Source: Achromobacter veterisilvae
GTDB lineage: Bacteria > Pseudomonadota > Gammaproteobacteria > Burkholderiales > Burkholderiaceae_B
Reading direction: 5' to 3'
DNA: 64,000 bases
Assembly (NCBI RefSeq): GCF_900496975.1
Contig: NZ_UFQC01000015.1
Location: forward strand, 62,001 to 126,000
Shown: positions 1-10,732 of the stretch, one piece after another
How positions within the stretch are numbered: the first letter of the stretch is position 1
How the letters are laid out: every line of letters begins with the position of its first letter
The notes under the pieces: generated by a model
What the model was told of the DNA's origin: nothing
The model's database searches: none
Seen by the model: the letters and a program-made list of their open reading frames with translations, nothing else
Position numbers and translations under genes: made by a program

Positions 1-2
1 AC

Positions 3-989
3 TTCGTGACCGGCAAGGCGAACCAGCTCGCGCGCGCCGCCGCGCTGCAGGTCGCCGAGAATCCGGGCACGTCCTACAACCCGCTGTTCCTGTATGGCGG
101 CGTGGGCCTGGGCAAGACCCACCTGATCCACGCCATCGGCAATGCGATGGTGGCGGCGGGCACCGGCGTGCGCGTGCGCTACGTGCATGCCGACCAGTAC
201 GTGTCCGACGTGGTGAAGGCCTACCAGCGCAAGGCGTTCGACGATTTCAAGCGCTACTACCATTCGCTGGACCTGCTGCTGATCGACGACATCCAGTTCT
301 TCTCCGGCAAGAACCGCACGCAGGAAGAATTCTTCTACGCGTTCGAAGCGATGGTCGCGCAGCGCAAGCAGATCATCATCACCAGCGATACGTATCCGAA
401 GGAACTGTCCGGCATCGACAGCCGGCTGATTTCGCGCTTCGATTCCGGCCTGACGGTGGCCATCGAGCCCCCGGAACTCGAAATGCGCGTGGCGATCCTG
501 CTGCGCAAGGCGGAATCCGAAGGCGTGCCCATGCCCGAGGAAGTGGCGTTCTTCATCGCCAAGCATCTGCGCAGCAACGTGCGCGAACTGGAAGGCGCGC
601 TGCGCAAGGTCCTGGCCTATGCGCGCTTCCACGGCCGTGACGTGCTGACGGTGGATGTCTGCAAGGAAGCCCTGAAGGATCTCCTGTCCGTTTCCAACGG
701 GCAGATCACCGTCGAGAACATCCAGAAGACGGTGGCGGATTTCTACAAGATCAAGGTGGCCGACATGTATTCGAAACGCCGGCCCGCGAATATCGCCTTG
801 CCGCGCCAGGTTGCGATGTACCTGGCGAAGGAGCTGACCCAGAAAAGCCTGCCGGAAATCGGCGATCTGTTCGGTGGCCGTGATCACACCACCGTGCTGC
901 ATGCCGTACGCAAGATTTCCGATGCCCGCGCCAAGCAAGCGGAACTCAACCATACCCTGCACGTGTTGGAACAAACTCTAAAAGGATGA
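3..989 (+). CDS. dnaA: Chromosomal replication initiator DnaA, 5' truncated
   Basis: DnaA binds DnaA boxes at oriC, forms an ATP-dependent filament and melts the origin. The window begins inside the gene: the frame is open from the first codons, and about 328 C-terminal residues are present, while a full DnaA is roughly 450-520. The Walker A motif GGVGLGKTH and the Walker B stretch LLLIDDIQF are visible. Domain IV near the C-terminus carries the DNA-recognition signature around [14 protein letters not shown]. The TGA stop is followed closely by dnaN, the classic dnaA-dnaN-gyrB order near a bacterial origin. The N-terminal domain I, the start codon and oriC lie outside the window. Identification is certain; only the upstream extent is unknown. 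Confidence 0.98.
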   Translation, partial: FVTGKANQLARAAALQVAENPGTSYNPLFLYGGVGLGKTHLIHAIGNAMVAAGTGVRVRYVHADQYVSDVVKAYQRKAFDDFKRYYHSLDLLLIDDIQFFSGKNRTQEEFFYAFEAMVAQRKQIIITSDTYPKELSGIDSRLISRFDSGLTVAIEPPELEMRVAILLRKAESEGVPMPEEVAFFIAKHLRSNVRELEGALRKVLAYARFHGRDVLTVDVCKEALKDLLSVSNGQITVENIQKTVADFYKIKVADMYSKRRPANIALPRQVAMYLAKELTQKSLPEIGDLFGGRDHTTVLHAVRKISDARAKQAELNHTLHVLEQTLKG

Positions 990-991
990 AC

Positions 992-2101
992 ATGCAACTC
1001 GTACAAACCACACGCGATGCATTGCTGAAACCGCTGTCGACCGTGGCGGGCATCGTCGAAAGACGCCATACCCTGCCCATCCTGGCGAACATCCTCATGC
1101 GCAAGGAAGGCAACAAGGTCGCCTTCATTGCGACCGACCTGGAAGTACAGATCACCACGCATGCCGACTTCGGCGTGGGCCAGGACAACGAGTCCACCAC
1201 CGTCGCGGCGCGCAAGCTGCTGGACATCCTGAAGGCGCTGCCGGACACGGGCGACGTGCGCCTGGCGCTGGCCAGCAACAAGCTGTCGGTGCAGTCGGCC
1301 AAGAGCCGCTTCGCGCTGCAGACGCTGGCCGCCAGCGAATTCCCCACCGTGGCTCAGCCCGAGCAGTGGGACGTATCGCTGACCATGCCGCAGCGCACGC
1401 TGCGCCACCTGTTCAACATGGTGCACTTCGCCATGGCGCAACAGGACATCCGCTACTACCTGAACGGCATGCTGCTGGTGTTCGAGCCGGGCCGCGTGCG
1501 CGCGGTCGCCACCGACGGCCACCGCCTGGCCCATTGCTCCACCGAAGCCGACGGCATCAGCGAACGCCACGAAGTGATCGTGCCGCGCAAGACCGTGCTG
1601 GAAATGCAGCGCCTGCTGGAAGACTCCGACGAGCCCGTCTCCATCGACGTGGCGCCGGGCCAGATCCGTTTCCGTTTCGGCGACGTCGAGCTGGTGTCCA
1701 AGCTGGTCGAAGGCAAGTTCCCCGATTTCACGCGCGTGATCCCGACGAACTACACGCGTCATTTCCTGGTCGGCCGCGAAGCGCTCCAGGGCAGCCTGCA
1801 GCGCGCCGCCATCCTGACCACCGACAAGTTCAAGGGCGTGCGCCTGCAACTGGCGCAGAACCAGATGAAGATCTCGTCGTCCAACGCCGAGCAGGAAGAG
1901 GCGCAGGAAGAGATCGACATCGACTACGGCCATGAAGCGCTGGACGTCGGCTTCAACGTGGGCTACCTGCTCGACGTGCTGGCCAACGTGAAGGTCGACA
2001 ACATCCAGTGGTCGGTCATGCCCGACGCCAACGCGTCGGCGCTCATCACCTTGCCCGAAGACGACCAGTTCAAGTACGTCGTCATGCCCATGCGGATTTG
2101 A
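992..2101 (+). CDS. dnaN: DNA polymerase III beta sliding clamp DnaN
   Basis: The beta clamp is the ring that tethers DNA polymerase III and other partners to DNA. The 369-residue product matches the usual length (366-370) and starts MQLVQTTRDALLKPL, a typical betaproteobacterial beginning. It ends VVMPMRI, close to the M-P-M/V-R tail of other clamps. I chose the ATG at 992 rather than the in-frame ATG at 986, because AAAGGA at 981-986 is a ribosome site with five bases of spacing for 992 but would abut the 986 start. The gene is two bases past the dnaA stop, so translation is probably coupled. No unusual features were seen. Confidence 0.97.
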   Translation: MQLVQTTRDALLKPLSTVAGIVERRHTLPILANILMRKEGNKVAFIATDLEVQITTHADFGVGQDNESTTVAARKLLDILKALPDTGDVRLALASNKLSVQSAKSRFALQTLAASEFPTVAQPEQWDVSLTMPQRTLRHLFNMVHFAMAQQDIRYYLNGMLLVFEPGRVRAVATDGHRLAHCSTEADGISERHEVIVPRKTVLEMQRLLEDSDEPVSIDVAPGQIRFRFGDVELVSKLVEGKFPDFTRVIPTNYTRHFLVGREALQGSLQRAAILTTDKFKGVRLQLAQNQMKISSSNAEQEEAQEEIDIDYGHEALDVGFNVGYLLDVLANVKVDNIQWSVMPDANASALITLPEDDQFKYVVMPMRI

Positions 2102-2180
2102 TTCGCGCGCCTATCGTGGGTTTGTGCCGCTTGCGGGCCTGAGGGCTCGCGGGCGGTCCGGCCGCCAGGCCGTTCTTTAA

Positions 2181-4646
<2,466 letters not shown>

Positions 4647-4711
4647 GCATGCAGGATCCCATGTAGGATCCCGCACGCGCCTGGATTCCTTTCGGGACAT
4701 CCGGACTTCGT

Positions 4712-4745
4712 AATAGGGGCTGCTTTGGCAGCCCCTATTTCTTTT
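4712..4745 (+). terminator. Intrinsic terminator after gyrB
   Basis: A 12-bp perfect stem (AATAGGGGCTGC and GCAGCCCCTATT) with a TTTG loop is followed by a T-rich tail. It stands 65 bases downstream of gyrB. Because the stem is flanked by A's on one side and T's on the other, it could also stop transcription arriving from the opposite-strand gene at 4807-5514. Confidence 0.93.
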
Positions 4746-4806
4746 ATCCGCGCCGGTGAGCGCTCTGCGCCGTCGAGAATCCGGGCGGGCCACGGCATTC
4801 GCAGCG

Positions 4807-5514
4807 CTACTTGGGAACGGCGGTCATGTCGGCCGGATTCGACGGATTGGCCCATTTATAGCCGGGGGCCGGGACCCAGGAATCGGGTGTGGCGCCCGCG
4901 AGGAGCACAGGGTTGTTGCGGTGTTTCATCCCTGGCGTCCACACTACCGGGCCGAGGTTCGGCGGATCCTTCCATTGATACCCGGGCAGCGGAATCCACC
5001 GATTCTCGGATTGCGCGGCAACGACATGCTCATAGTCGGGGTGCTTCGTTCCCGGCGACCAGGTCACCGGGCCGAAGCGGTCCGGGTTCTCCCATTGATA
5101 CCCGGCCGCGGGACGCCATTTTCCTCGTTCGCTGCCCGCCACCACATGCGCCAGTCTCGGATGCGGCGCGCCCGGCTTCCATTCCGTTTCCTTGCAGGAT
5201 GGATCGTTCGGTTCGAGCATGCATGCGAAGACCTGAAGCATCGCGTTCGCGCTGGCGGCCTCGTCCTCATCGTTCTGACTCTGGGTCAGCAGCCTTTCGG
5301 GAGCGACCCAATCGACGGCGCCGTTCGGGAAAAGCACTTTGATCTTCCGCGTCGCCGCGTCGATGGCGACCACCGTGACGAGCACGTTGTCGTCAAGGTC
5401 CCGATGCACGTAGTACGAGTCGCCCACGTCTATCCGCGCCAGGGGAACCGCCTGGGCGGCATTCCCCGACCCCAACAACAGGCCGGCGACGACAACAGCG
5501 CAAATGGGTCGCAT
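4807..5514 (-). CDS. Exported protein of unknown function with three 40-residue W/GYQW repeats
   Basis: I do not recognise a named family. The 235-residue product begins with a signal peptide (MRPICAVVVAGLLLGSGNAAQA, likely cut near residue 22). Residues about 25-80 form a small domain (VGDSYYVHRDLDDNVLVTVV, then a KVLFPNGAVDWV strand) resembling an SH3-like barrel; this is inference only. Residues 112-231 are three tandem repeats of exactly 40 residues beginning at W112, W152 and W192. The shared pattern is W-x-P-G-x2-H-P, H-V-V-A, W-x-P-x2-G-Y-Q-W, then G-P-V. Two Cys (98 and 107) lie before the repeats and could form a disulfide in the periplasm. The gene is convergent with gyrB and divergent from the transporter operon at 5838. 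Confidence 0.75.
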   Translation of the reverse strand: MRPICAVVVAGLLLGSGNAAQAVPLARIDVGDSYYVHRDLDDNVLVTVVAIDAATRKIKVLFPNGAVDWVAPERLLTQSQNDEDEAASANAMLQVFACMLEPNDPSCKETEWKPGAPHPRLAHVVAGSERGKWRPAAGYQWENPDRFGPVTWSPGTKHPDYEHVVAAQSENRWIPLPGYQWKDPPNLGPVVWTPGMKHRNNPVLLAGATPDSWVPAPGYKWANPSNPADMTAVPK

Positions 5515-5837
5515 GATCCTCTCCCGTTAGAGAAGCTGTATTCCAAAACAGCCAATGCAACCGCTGGTGGCGAGGTAGTGCGGAAAAACTGTAGGCGAAA
5601 AATCCCGCGGCGTCTCTCCAGCCTTTGGATGGCGCATCGCGGGCCAGATACCATCCGCGGGCCGCGATGATCTTTGCCGCCACCATGGAAACCGCTAGGG
5701 AAAACACCCATATCCGCTGCCTCCCCATTGCCGCAGAATCGCAAAAATTGTTCAACAATCCTGGTCCGGAAAATGCCTCCCGGCATGGGGCAGACCCAGT
5801 CTTGCCGCGGGTTCCAGGGCGTTCAATAGGGGAAATC
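5515..5837. other. 323-bp divergent intergenic region
   Basis: No gene is supported here. It separates the exported repeat protein on the minus strand from the transporter operon on the plus strand, so it should hold both promoters. The only clear structure is the near-palindrome ATTGTTCAACAAT at 5747-5759. Open frames running upstream of 5838 are rejected because the signal peptide and ribosome site place the start at 5838. Confidence 0.6.
5747..5764 (+). promoter_or_regulatory. Putative GntR operator, copy 1 (ATTGTTCAACAATCCTGG)
   Basis: ATTGTTCAACAAT is a 13-bp inverted repeat around one central base, followed by CCTGG. The identical 18 bases, in the same orientation relative to the gene they precede, occur upstream of the DUF1989 gene at 11781-11798. 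A GntR/FCD regulator is encoded between the two sites. Size and symmetry fit GntR-family operators. That this regulator binds here is an inference. Confidence 0.7.
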
Positions 5838-6689
5838 ATGTCCACTACGATTCTGGCGGCATCGCGTCGCGGCATCGCGCGAGCCCTGGCCGCATTCATG
5901 TTGTGCGCAGCATCTCCGCTGGCTTTCGCAGCCGCCACCATCAACGCGGACAGCCTTACCGTGGGCTCGGATCTCACCTATCCGCCCTATGCCTACATGG
6001 ACGCGGGCAAGCCCGCCGGCTTCGACGCGGATTTCTCCCGGCTGCTCGCTTCCAAGCTGTCGCTGAAGCCGGTGTTCGTCGACACGCGCTTTCCCGATTT
6101 GATACTGGGCATGCGGGCGCATCGTTTCGATGCCGTGGCATCCGCCCTGTACGTCACGCCGGAGCGCACCAAGCTGATCGATTTCATTCCGTACCTGAAG
6201 ACTGGCGCGTCGCTGGTGGTGCTGGCCTCCAGCCAGTACGCGCCCGCGGGGCCGGAGGCGCTCTGCGGCAAGCGGGTGGCGTCGATCAAGGGCGCGTCGT
6301 GGACGCCGAAGCTGCAGAAGGTCTCGCGCGAGACCTGCCAGCCCAAGGGACAGGGCGAAATCAAGGTGCTGGAGTTTCCGACTTCTCCGGAGGCGATGAT
6401 GGCGCTGCGGTCGCAGGCCGCCGACGCGATGATCGAGGATGCCGCGGTGGTGCATGGCATGCTGGCGCAGTCCAAGGACAGCCTCAAATTGACCTCCACC
6501 ACCCTGCTCTACCCGATCGTGATCGGGCTGGGCATCAACAAAGAGTCGAAGGAGCTTCAGGGCGCATTGGCCGGCGCGCTGCAGCGCGCTCGCGAGAGCG
6601 GCGAATACCAGGCGCTATTGGCTCGCTACGGGCTGGAGGAACCGTCCGCGGCGGAAATTCAGGCCGCCCTGATGGCCCCGGCCCGGTAA
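5838..6689 (+). CDS. Amino-acid-type ABC transporter substrate-binding protein
   Basis: This is a periplasmic receptor of the polar amino-acid (SBP family 3, PF00497) type that would deliver its ligand to the fused permease-ATPase encoded next. The 283-residue product has an N-terminal signal peptide ending near SPLAFAAA (residue about 33). The family 3 opening is LTVGSDLTYPPYAYMDAGKPAGFDAD. Later come the hinge-region segment DAVASALYVTPERTKLIDF and the conserved DAMIEDAAVV. The ATG at 5838 is chosen because AGGGGA lies just upstream and the signal peptide starts there; the frame is open further upstream without support. It is first in an operon with the transporter, an amidase and an EctC-like protein. 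The ligand is unknown. Confidence 0.9.
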   Translation: MSTTILAASRRGIARALAAFMLCAASPLAFAAATINADSLTVGSDLTYPPYAYMDAGKPAGFDADFSRLLASKLSLKPVFVDTRFPDLILGMRAHRFDAVASALYVTPERTKLIDFIPYLKTGASLVVLASSQYAPAGPEALCGKRVASIKGASWTPKLQKVSRETCQPKGQGEIKVLEFPTSPEAMMALRSQAADAMIEDAAVVHGMLAQSKDSLKLTSTTLLYPIVIGLGINKESKELQGALAGALQRARESGEYQALLARYGLEEPSAAEIQAALMAPAR

Positions 6690-6710
6690 CGCGCCAGGGA
6701 AGCCGGAAAC

Positions 6711-8219
6711 ATGCATTTCGATTGGGACTATGCCGTCAGCCTGCTCTGGGACACCGATTTCTGGAAGGCGTGCTGGGTGGTGGTAAAGCTGAGCACGGCG
6801 ACCTGGGTGATAGGCGTGGCGGCGGGTTTCCTGCTGGCGCTGGGCAAACAGGCGAAGAACCCCGTCATCCGCCGGCTGGCGGGCCTGTACATCTGGTTTT
6901 TCCGCAGTCTGCCGCTGCTGGTGCTGCTGGTGTTCATCTACAACCTGCCGCAGGTCTTTCCGGCGGCCGGCGCATTGCTGTCGGATCCGTTCTACGCGGG
7001 CCTGACGGCCCTGGTCGTGAGCGAGACCGCCTTCATCGCCGAAATACACCGCGGCGGGATCCTGGGCGTGCCGCGCGGGCAGATCGAGGCCGGGCGCGCG
7101 CTGGGCATCCGCTACGCCGGCATCCAGCGCATGATCGTGATTCCGCAGGCATTGCGCATTGCGCTGCCGGCCCTGAGCAACGAGTTCATCACGATCGCGA
7201 AGCTGACCTCGCTGGTGTCGGTGATCTCTCTGGCCGAGATCCTGCTGGTCGGGCAGCGCCTGTATACGCAGAACTTCCTGGTGTTCGAGACCATGCTGGC
7301 GGTGGCGCTGTACTACGTGCTGATCGTGACACTGTTCGACAAACTGCTGGGCTGGCTGGAGTCGCACATGAACATCCTGCGGCGCACGCCCAAGCCGCTG
7401 GCGCTGGACGAACGGGCGCGCCGCGCGATACGGGAAAGCACGTCGGGGGCCGCGATGAAGGCCGCCGGCGACGAGCCCGCGCTGGAAGTGCGGCAGGCGC
7501 GCAAGCGCTTCGGCGACCACGAGGTGCTCAAGGGCATAGACCTGACGGTCCAGCCCGGCGAGGTCATCAGCATCATCGGCCCATCGGGTTCGGGCAAGAC
7601 TTCCCTGATCCGCACCTTGAACGGTCTGGAGACGCTGGACGGCGGCGAGGTGCTGCTGCATGGCAAGCCCTTCCTCGGCTCGCCCAAGACCGGCGCGCAG
7701 GCGGGGCCCGGCGACCGGATCCTCGACATCGGCATGGTGTTCCAGAGCTTCAACCTGTTTCCCCATAAAACGGTGCTGCAGAACGTGATGCTGGCGCCGG
7801 CCTACCACCGGCGCGGCAACGCCGATACGCTGCGGCGCGAGGCGCTCGCGCTGCTCGACAAGGTGGGCATGCTGGACCACGCGCACAAATACCCGCATCA
7901 GCTTTCAGGGGGGCAGCAGCAGCGCGTTGCAATCGCCCGCGCCCTGGCCATGCGGCCGTCCATCATGTTGTTCGACGAGCCCACCTCGGCGCTGGATCCC
8001 GAACTGGTGGCGGAAGTGCTGAAGGTGGTGGAGACGCTGGCGCGCGAGGGCATGACAATGCTGATCGTGACGCATGAAATGGGTTTCGCGTTCAAGGTAT
8101 CGGACCGCGTGGTCTTCATGGAGGCCGGCCGTGTTCTGCTCGACGCGCCGCCGGCACAGGTGCTGGGCAGCGCGGACCCGCGCGTGAAGGACTTCCTGAG
8201 CCATGTCCATGTATCTTGA
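6711..8219 (+). CDS. Fused amino-acid ABC transporter permease/ATP-binding protein
   Basis: One 502-residue chain combines both inner-membrane modules of a polar amino-acid importer. Residues about 1-225 are a HisM/GlnP-type permease with several hydrophobic segments and the EAA loop (EAGRALGIRYAGIQRMIVIPQA). Residues about 250-500 are a GlnQ-type ATPase with Walker A GPSGSGKTS, signature [15 protein letters not shown], Walker [13 protein letters not shown] and the H-loop VTHEMG. The linker is short and rich in Arg and Ala. These modules are normally separate genes; here no stop or frameshift is seen at the junction. It follows the binding-protein gene by 21 bases, and its end overlaps the amidase start by 17 bases. 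Confidence 0.93.
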   Translation: MHFDWDYAVSLLWDTDFWKACWVVVKLSTATWVIGVAAGFLLALGKQAKNPVIRRLAGLYIWFFRSLPLLVLLVFIYNLPQVFPAAGALLSDPFYAGLTALVVSETAFIAEIHRGGILGVPRGQIEAGRALGIRYAGIQRMIVIPQALRIALPALSNEFITIAKLTSLVSVISLAEILLVGQRLYTQNFLVFETMLAVALYYVLIVTLFDKLLGWLESHMNILRRTPKPLALDERARRAIRESTSGAAMKAAGDEPALEVRQARKRFGDHEVLKGIDLTVQPGEVISIIGPSGSGKTSLIRTLNGLETLDGGEVLLHGKPFLGSPKTGAQAGPGDRILDIGMVFQSFNLFPHKTVLQNVMLAPAYHRRGNADTLRREALALLDKVGMLDHAHKYPHQLSGGQQQRVAIARALAMRPSIMLFDEPTSALDPELVAEVLKVVETLAREGMTMLIVTHEMGFAFKVSDRVVFMEAGRVLLDAPPAQVLGSADPRVKDFLSHVHVS

Positions 8220-9543
8220 CCGCGATCTGTCTTTCGGGGCTGTGTCGGAATGCCTGGCGCGGACGGCGGCGGAACCCGTAGCCGCGGCGCAAGCCCTGCT
8301 CTCCCGCCGCGACGAGGAGGCGCTGGCCGAGGCGCGCGCGCGCGACGCGCTGCGCGGGCTGACGCCCGGCGGCGAACCGCTGGCCGGGATGGTGCTGGGC
8401 GTGAAAGCCTGTTTCGACGTGCGGGGATGGACGACGCACGCGGGTTCGCGGGTATTGGCCGATGCCCCGCCCGCCGCCGAGGATGCCGCGCTGGTGCGCG
8501 CGCTGCGGGCGGCGGGGGCGGTACTTCTGGCGCAGAACAATATGACCGAGTTCGCCTACGGGGCGCTGGGCTTGAATGCCGCCTACGGAACGCCGCTCAC
8601 GCCGTGCATGACCGACGCGCCGCGCGTGGCGGGCGGCTCCAGCAGCGGCGGCGCGGTGGCCGTGGCGCTGGGCATGGCGCATGTCGCGCTGGTGTCCGAC
8701 ACCAGCGGATCGGCGAGGATTCCCGCGGCGTTCTGCGGCGTGGCCGGTTTCAAGCCGTCCCGAGGCCGATACGACGATGGCGGCATGATGTATCTGTCGC
8801 CCACGTTCGACGTGCCGGGCATCATCGCCGCGGACGCCGCCGGCTGCCTGCGTGTGGATAAGGCGTTGGCGCCCGACAGCGCGCCGCCGCACCCTGCCTG
8901 CGGCGCGATGCCGCTGGCGGGCAGGATTTTCGTGCTGCCGGATCACGTGGAGGATATGCTGGTTCCCCAAGTGCGGAACACGTTCTCGGCCTGGCTGGAA
9001 CGCCTGAGGGAGGCCGGCGCCGTGCTGCGGCGCATGCCGATGCCTTGCATCGCCCAGGCAGGGGCCGTGGCGCGTGACGGCGGCATCATCGCGGCCGAGG
9101 CCTATGCGCTGCACGCACCGCGCCTGGCGGTCGACTCGGCCCGCTACGATCCCCGCGTGGGGCCGCGCATGCTGCTGGGCGCGCGCGTGCCTGCGCATGC
9201 CTATCTTGCCGCGCAACGCCGGCTGGCGGAATTGCGCGGGGAATACGACGCCTTGATGGCGGGTGCCGACGCGGTGCTCACGCCGACGGTGCCCATGCTG
9301 CCGCCGCCGGTGGCGATGCTGGACGACAACGACGTCTATCTGCGCGAGAACGCGCGGGCGTTCAGCCTGACGGAATTCGCCAACCGCCTGGACTTGCCGA
9401 GCATTTCGTTGCCGGGCGCTCCGGCGGCCGGAAACGCCGTGGGCCTGATGGCGACGGGGCTGCGCGGCGGCGACCGCGCGCTGCTGGCCGCCGCGGCGCA
9501 GATCGAAGACGTGCTCGGATCGGCTGCGCGCCGACGGAACTGA
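8203..9543 (+). CDS. Amidase (amidase-signature family)
   Basis: It is predicted to hydrolyse a carboxamide to acid and ammonia in the cytoplasm. The 446-residue protein shows the family's Ser-cisSer-Lys triad. Lys68 lies in VLGVKACFDV, the glycine/serine loop is GGSSSGGA at 144-151, and the probable nucleophile Ser170 lies in DTSGSARIPAAFCG. The C-terminal part is less conserved, as usual. It overlaps the permease-ATPase gene by 17 bases, so it is part of the same operon. A second in-frame ATG lies two codons downstream and could be the true start. The substrate is unknown; the context suggests a small amide brought in by the adjacent importer. Confidence 0.88.
   Translation: MSMYLDRDLSFGAVSECLARTAAEPVAAAQALLSRRDEEALAEARARDALRGLTPGGEPLAGMVLGVKACFDVRGWTTHAGSRVLADAPPAAEDAALVRALRAAGAVLLAQNNMTEFAYGALGLNAAYGTPLTPCMTDAPRVAGGSSSGGAVAVALGMAHVALVSDTSGSARIPAAFCGVAGFKPSRGRYDDGGMMYLSPTFDVPGIIAADAAGCLRVDKALAPDSAPPHPACGAMPLAGRIFVLPDHVEDMLVPQVRNTFSAWLERLREAGAVLRRMPMPCIAQAGAVARDGGIIAAEAYALHAPRLAVDSARYDPRVGPRMLLGARVPAHAYLAAQRRLAELRGEYDALMAGADAVLTPTVPMLPPPVAMLDDNDVYLRENARAFSLTEFANRLDLPSISLPGAPAAGNAVGLMATGLRGGDRALLAAAAQIEDVLGSAARRRN
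8853..8861 (-). other. Consensus DnaA box (reverse, TGTGGATAA)
   Basis: An exact TTATCCACA on the minus strand lies inside the amidase gene. Together with 9580-9588 and 20893-20901 it makes three perfect boxes in the window, more than expected for a GC-rich sequence. A role is speculative. Confidence 0.35.
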
Positions 9544-9572
9544 TTTTCTCCACTCATTGCGGATCCGCATCC

Positions 9573-9968
9573 ATGATAGTTATCCACAGCGACGACCTGA
9601 CCGACACCGAACGCCATGCCCGGGGACCGGGCTGGGAAAGCAAGCGCATCATCGTCAAGCGCGACGGCATCGGTTATTCGGTGCACGAGACCCGCGTCTT
9701 CGAAGGCGCCGAGCTGCGCCTGCACTACAAGCACCACTACGAAGCGAATTACTGCATGGAGGGCGAAGGCGAGGTCGAGGACGTGGCCACCGGCGCGGTG
9801 CACGCCATCAGGCCCGGCACCCTGTACGCGCTGGACAAGAACGACCAGCACGTACTGCGGGCGATGAAGGGGGACTTGCGGCTGGTCTGCGTGTTCAACC
9901 CGCCCTTGAGCGGGCAGGAAACGCATCGGGAAGACGGCAGCTACGCGGAACCGGAAACGCAGGCGTAG
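9573..9968 (+). CDS. Solitary ectoine synthase family protein (EctC-like cupin)
   Basis: Ectoine synthase closes N-gamma-acetyl-diaminobutyrate to the cyclic amidine ectoine. The 131-residue protein matches the family in length and along its whole sequence: the HYKHH region at 51-55, YCMEGEGEVED, RPGTLYALDKNDQHVLRA and LVCVFNPPLSG. The iron ligands known from characterised EctC proteins (Glu57, Tyr85, His93) are present at the same positions. No ectA, ectB or ectD is in the window, so it is a solitary EctC. It sits 29 bases after the amidase and is convergent with the GntR gene. It may act on a related cyclic amidine or its open-chain form; whether it makes ectoine here is doubtful. Confidence 0.88.
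   Translation: MIVIHSDDLTDTERHARGPGWESKRIIVKRDGIGYSVHETRVFEGAELRLHYKHHYEANYCMEGEGEVEDVATGAVHAIRPGTLYALDKNDQHVLRAMKGDLRLVCVFNPPLSGQETHREDGSYAEPETQA
9580..9588 (+). other. Consensus DnaA box TTATCCACA
   Basis: An exact DnaA-box nonamer lies within the first codons of the EctC-like gene, 727 bases from the one in the amidase gene. Whether it is bound by DnaA is unknown. Confidence 0.35.
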
Positions 9969-10007
9969 GCGCGTGCCGGAGGCAGCCGGGCGTGCGCCCG
10001 GCCGGCC

Positions 10008-10682
10008 TTATTTGGCCTGCTGTTTCAGGCGCGTCAGGACCGCCATCAGCGTGCGTTCCGAATCGTCCAGGTAGTCCGTCAGGGATTGCGCGGCCAGGTC
10101 GCGCCGGCCTTCCACCAACAGGCCATGGATATGGCGTTCGCGCTCGATCCAGTCGGGCGTCTGGATACGGCTTTCATCGACCTCGGAGGCAAACACCAGG
10201 CGCAGTTGCGCACAGAGCGTGAGAAAGAACTCGTCCAGCAGCCGGCTGCCCAATTGCGCGACGATGTGCTGGTGCACTTGCAGGCTCAGCGTGCCGACGT
10301 TGCGCCATTGCTTTTTCGACAGCGCGCGCTCGGCCGCGTTGATGGCGGTGTGCATCTTGTCCAGCAAGGCGGGCTGCAGCGGCAGCCCGCCGGCGATGGC
10401 CTGCAGCTCCAGCGCGCGGCGGGCCGCGTAGATCTCGCGCAGGTCCTTGCGCTCCATGCGGCGCACCACCACGCCTTTGTGGCGGATGAACGTGGCCAGC
10501 CCTTCGCGGCCGAGCTGGTGCAGGACTTCGCGGATCGTGTTGCGCGATGCGCCGTAGTCCGCCGCCAGATCGACCTCGACCAACTGCGTGCCGGGCGGCA
10601 GCTTCCCTTCCATGATGTCGTCGCGCAACTGGTGGCTGATGCGTTCGGCGATCGAGATTCCGCTGTCGCGTTCGGCGGGCAT
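10008..10682 (-). CDS. GntR-family (FCD) transcriptional regulator
   Basis: The 224-residue protein has an N-terminal winged helix-turn-helix (residues about 10-75: LRDDIMEGKLPPGTQLVEV, then YGASRNTIREVLHQLGREGL) and an all-helical FCD ligand-binding domain. The FCD part includes EIYAARRALELQAI and late His residues (VHQHIV, ERERHIHGLL) that often bind metal or ligand. AGGAG precedes the chosen ATG at 10682. The frame is open further upstream through a repeat region, which I do not consider coding. It lies between the ectC-like gene and the DUF1989 gene, and both flanking promoters carry ATTGTTCAACAATCCTGG, so it is the prime candidate to control the region. An effector is not evident. Confidence 0.9.
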   Translation of the reverse strand: MPAERDSGISIAERISHQLRDDIMEGKLPPGTQLVEVDLAADYGASRNTIREVLHQLGREGLATFIRHKGVVVRRMERKDLREIYAARRALELQAIAGGLPLQPALLDKMHTAINAAERALSKKQWRNVGTLSLQVHQHIVAQLGSRLLDEFFLTLCAQLRLVFASEVDESRIQTPDWIERERHIHGLLVEGRRDLAAQSLTDYLDDSERTLMAVLTRLKQQAK

Positions 10683-10732
10683 GATGGCATAGGCTCCTGT
10701 AGAAAAGCGCCGCGGTTTGGCCGCGACGCCTG

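Noticed and set aside
4807-5514. A plus-strand gene overlapping the repeat protein (frame at 4756-5670)
   Set aside because: The minus-strand frame has a signal peptide and three regular 40-residue repeats; the plus-strand translation is Arg/Gly-rich without features.
5625-5837. Upstream extension of the substrate-binding protein
   Set aside because: The signal peptide and AGGGGA ribosome site place the start at 5838, and the extension would contain the operator.
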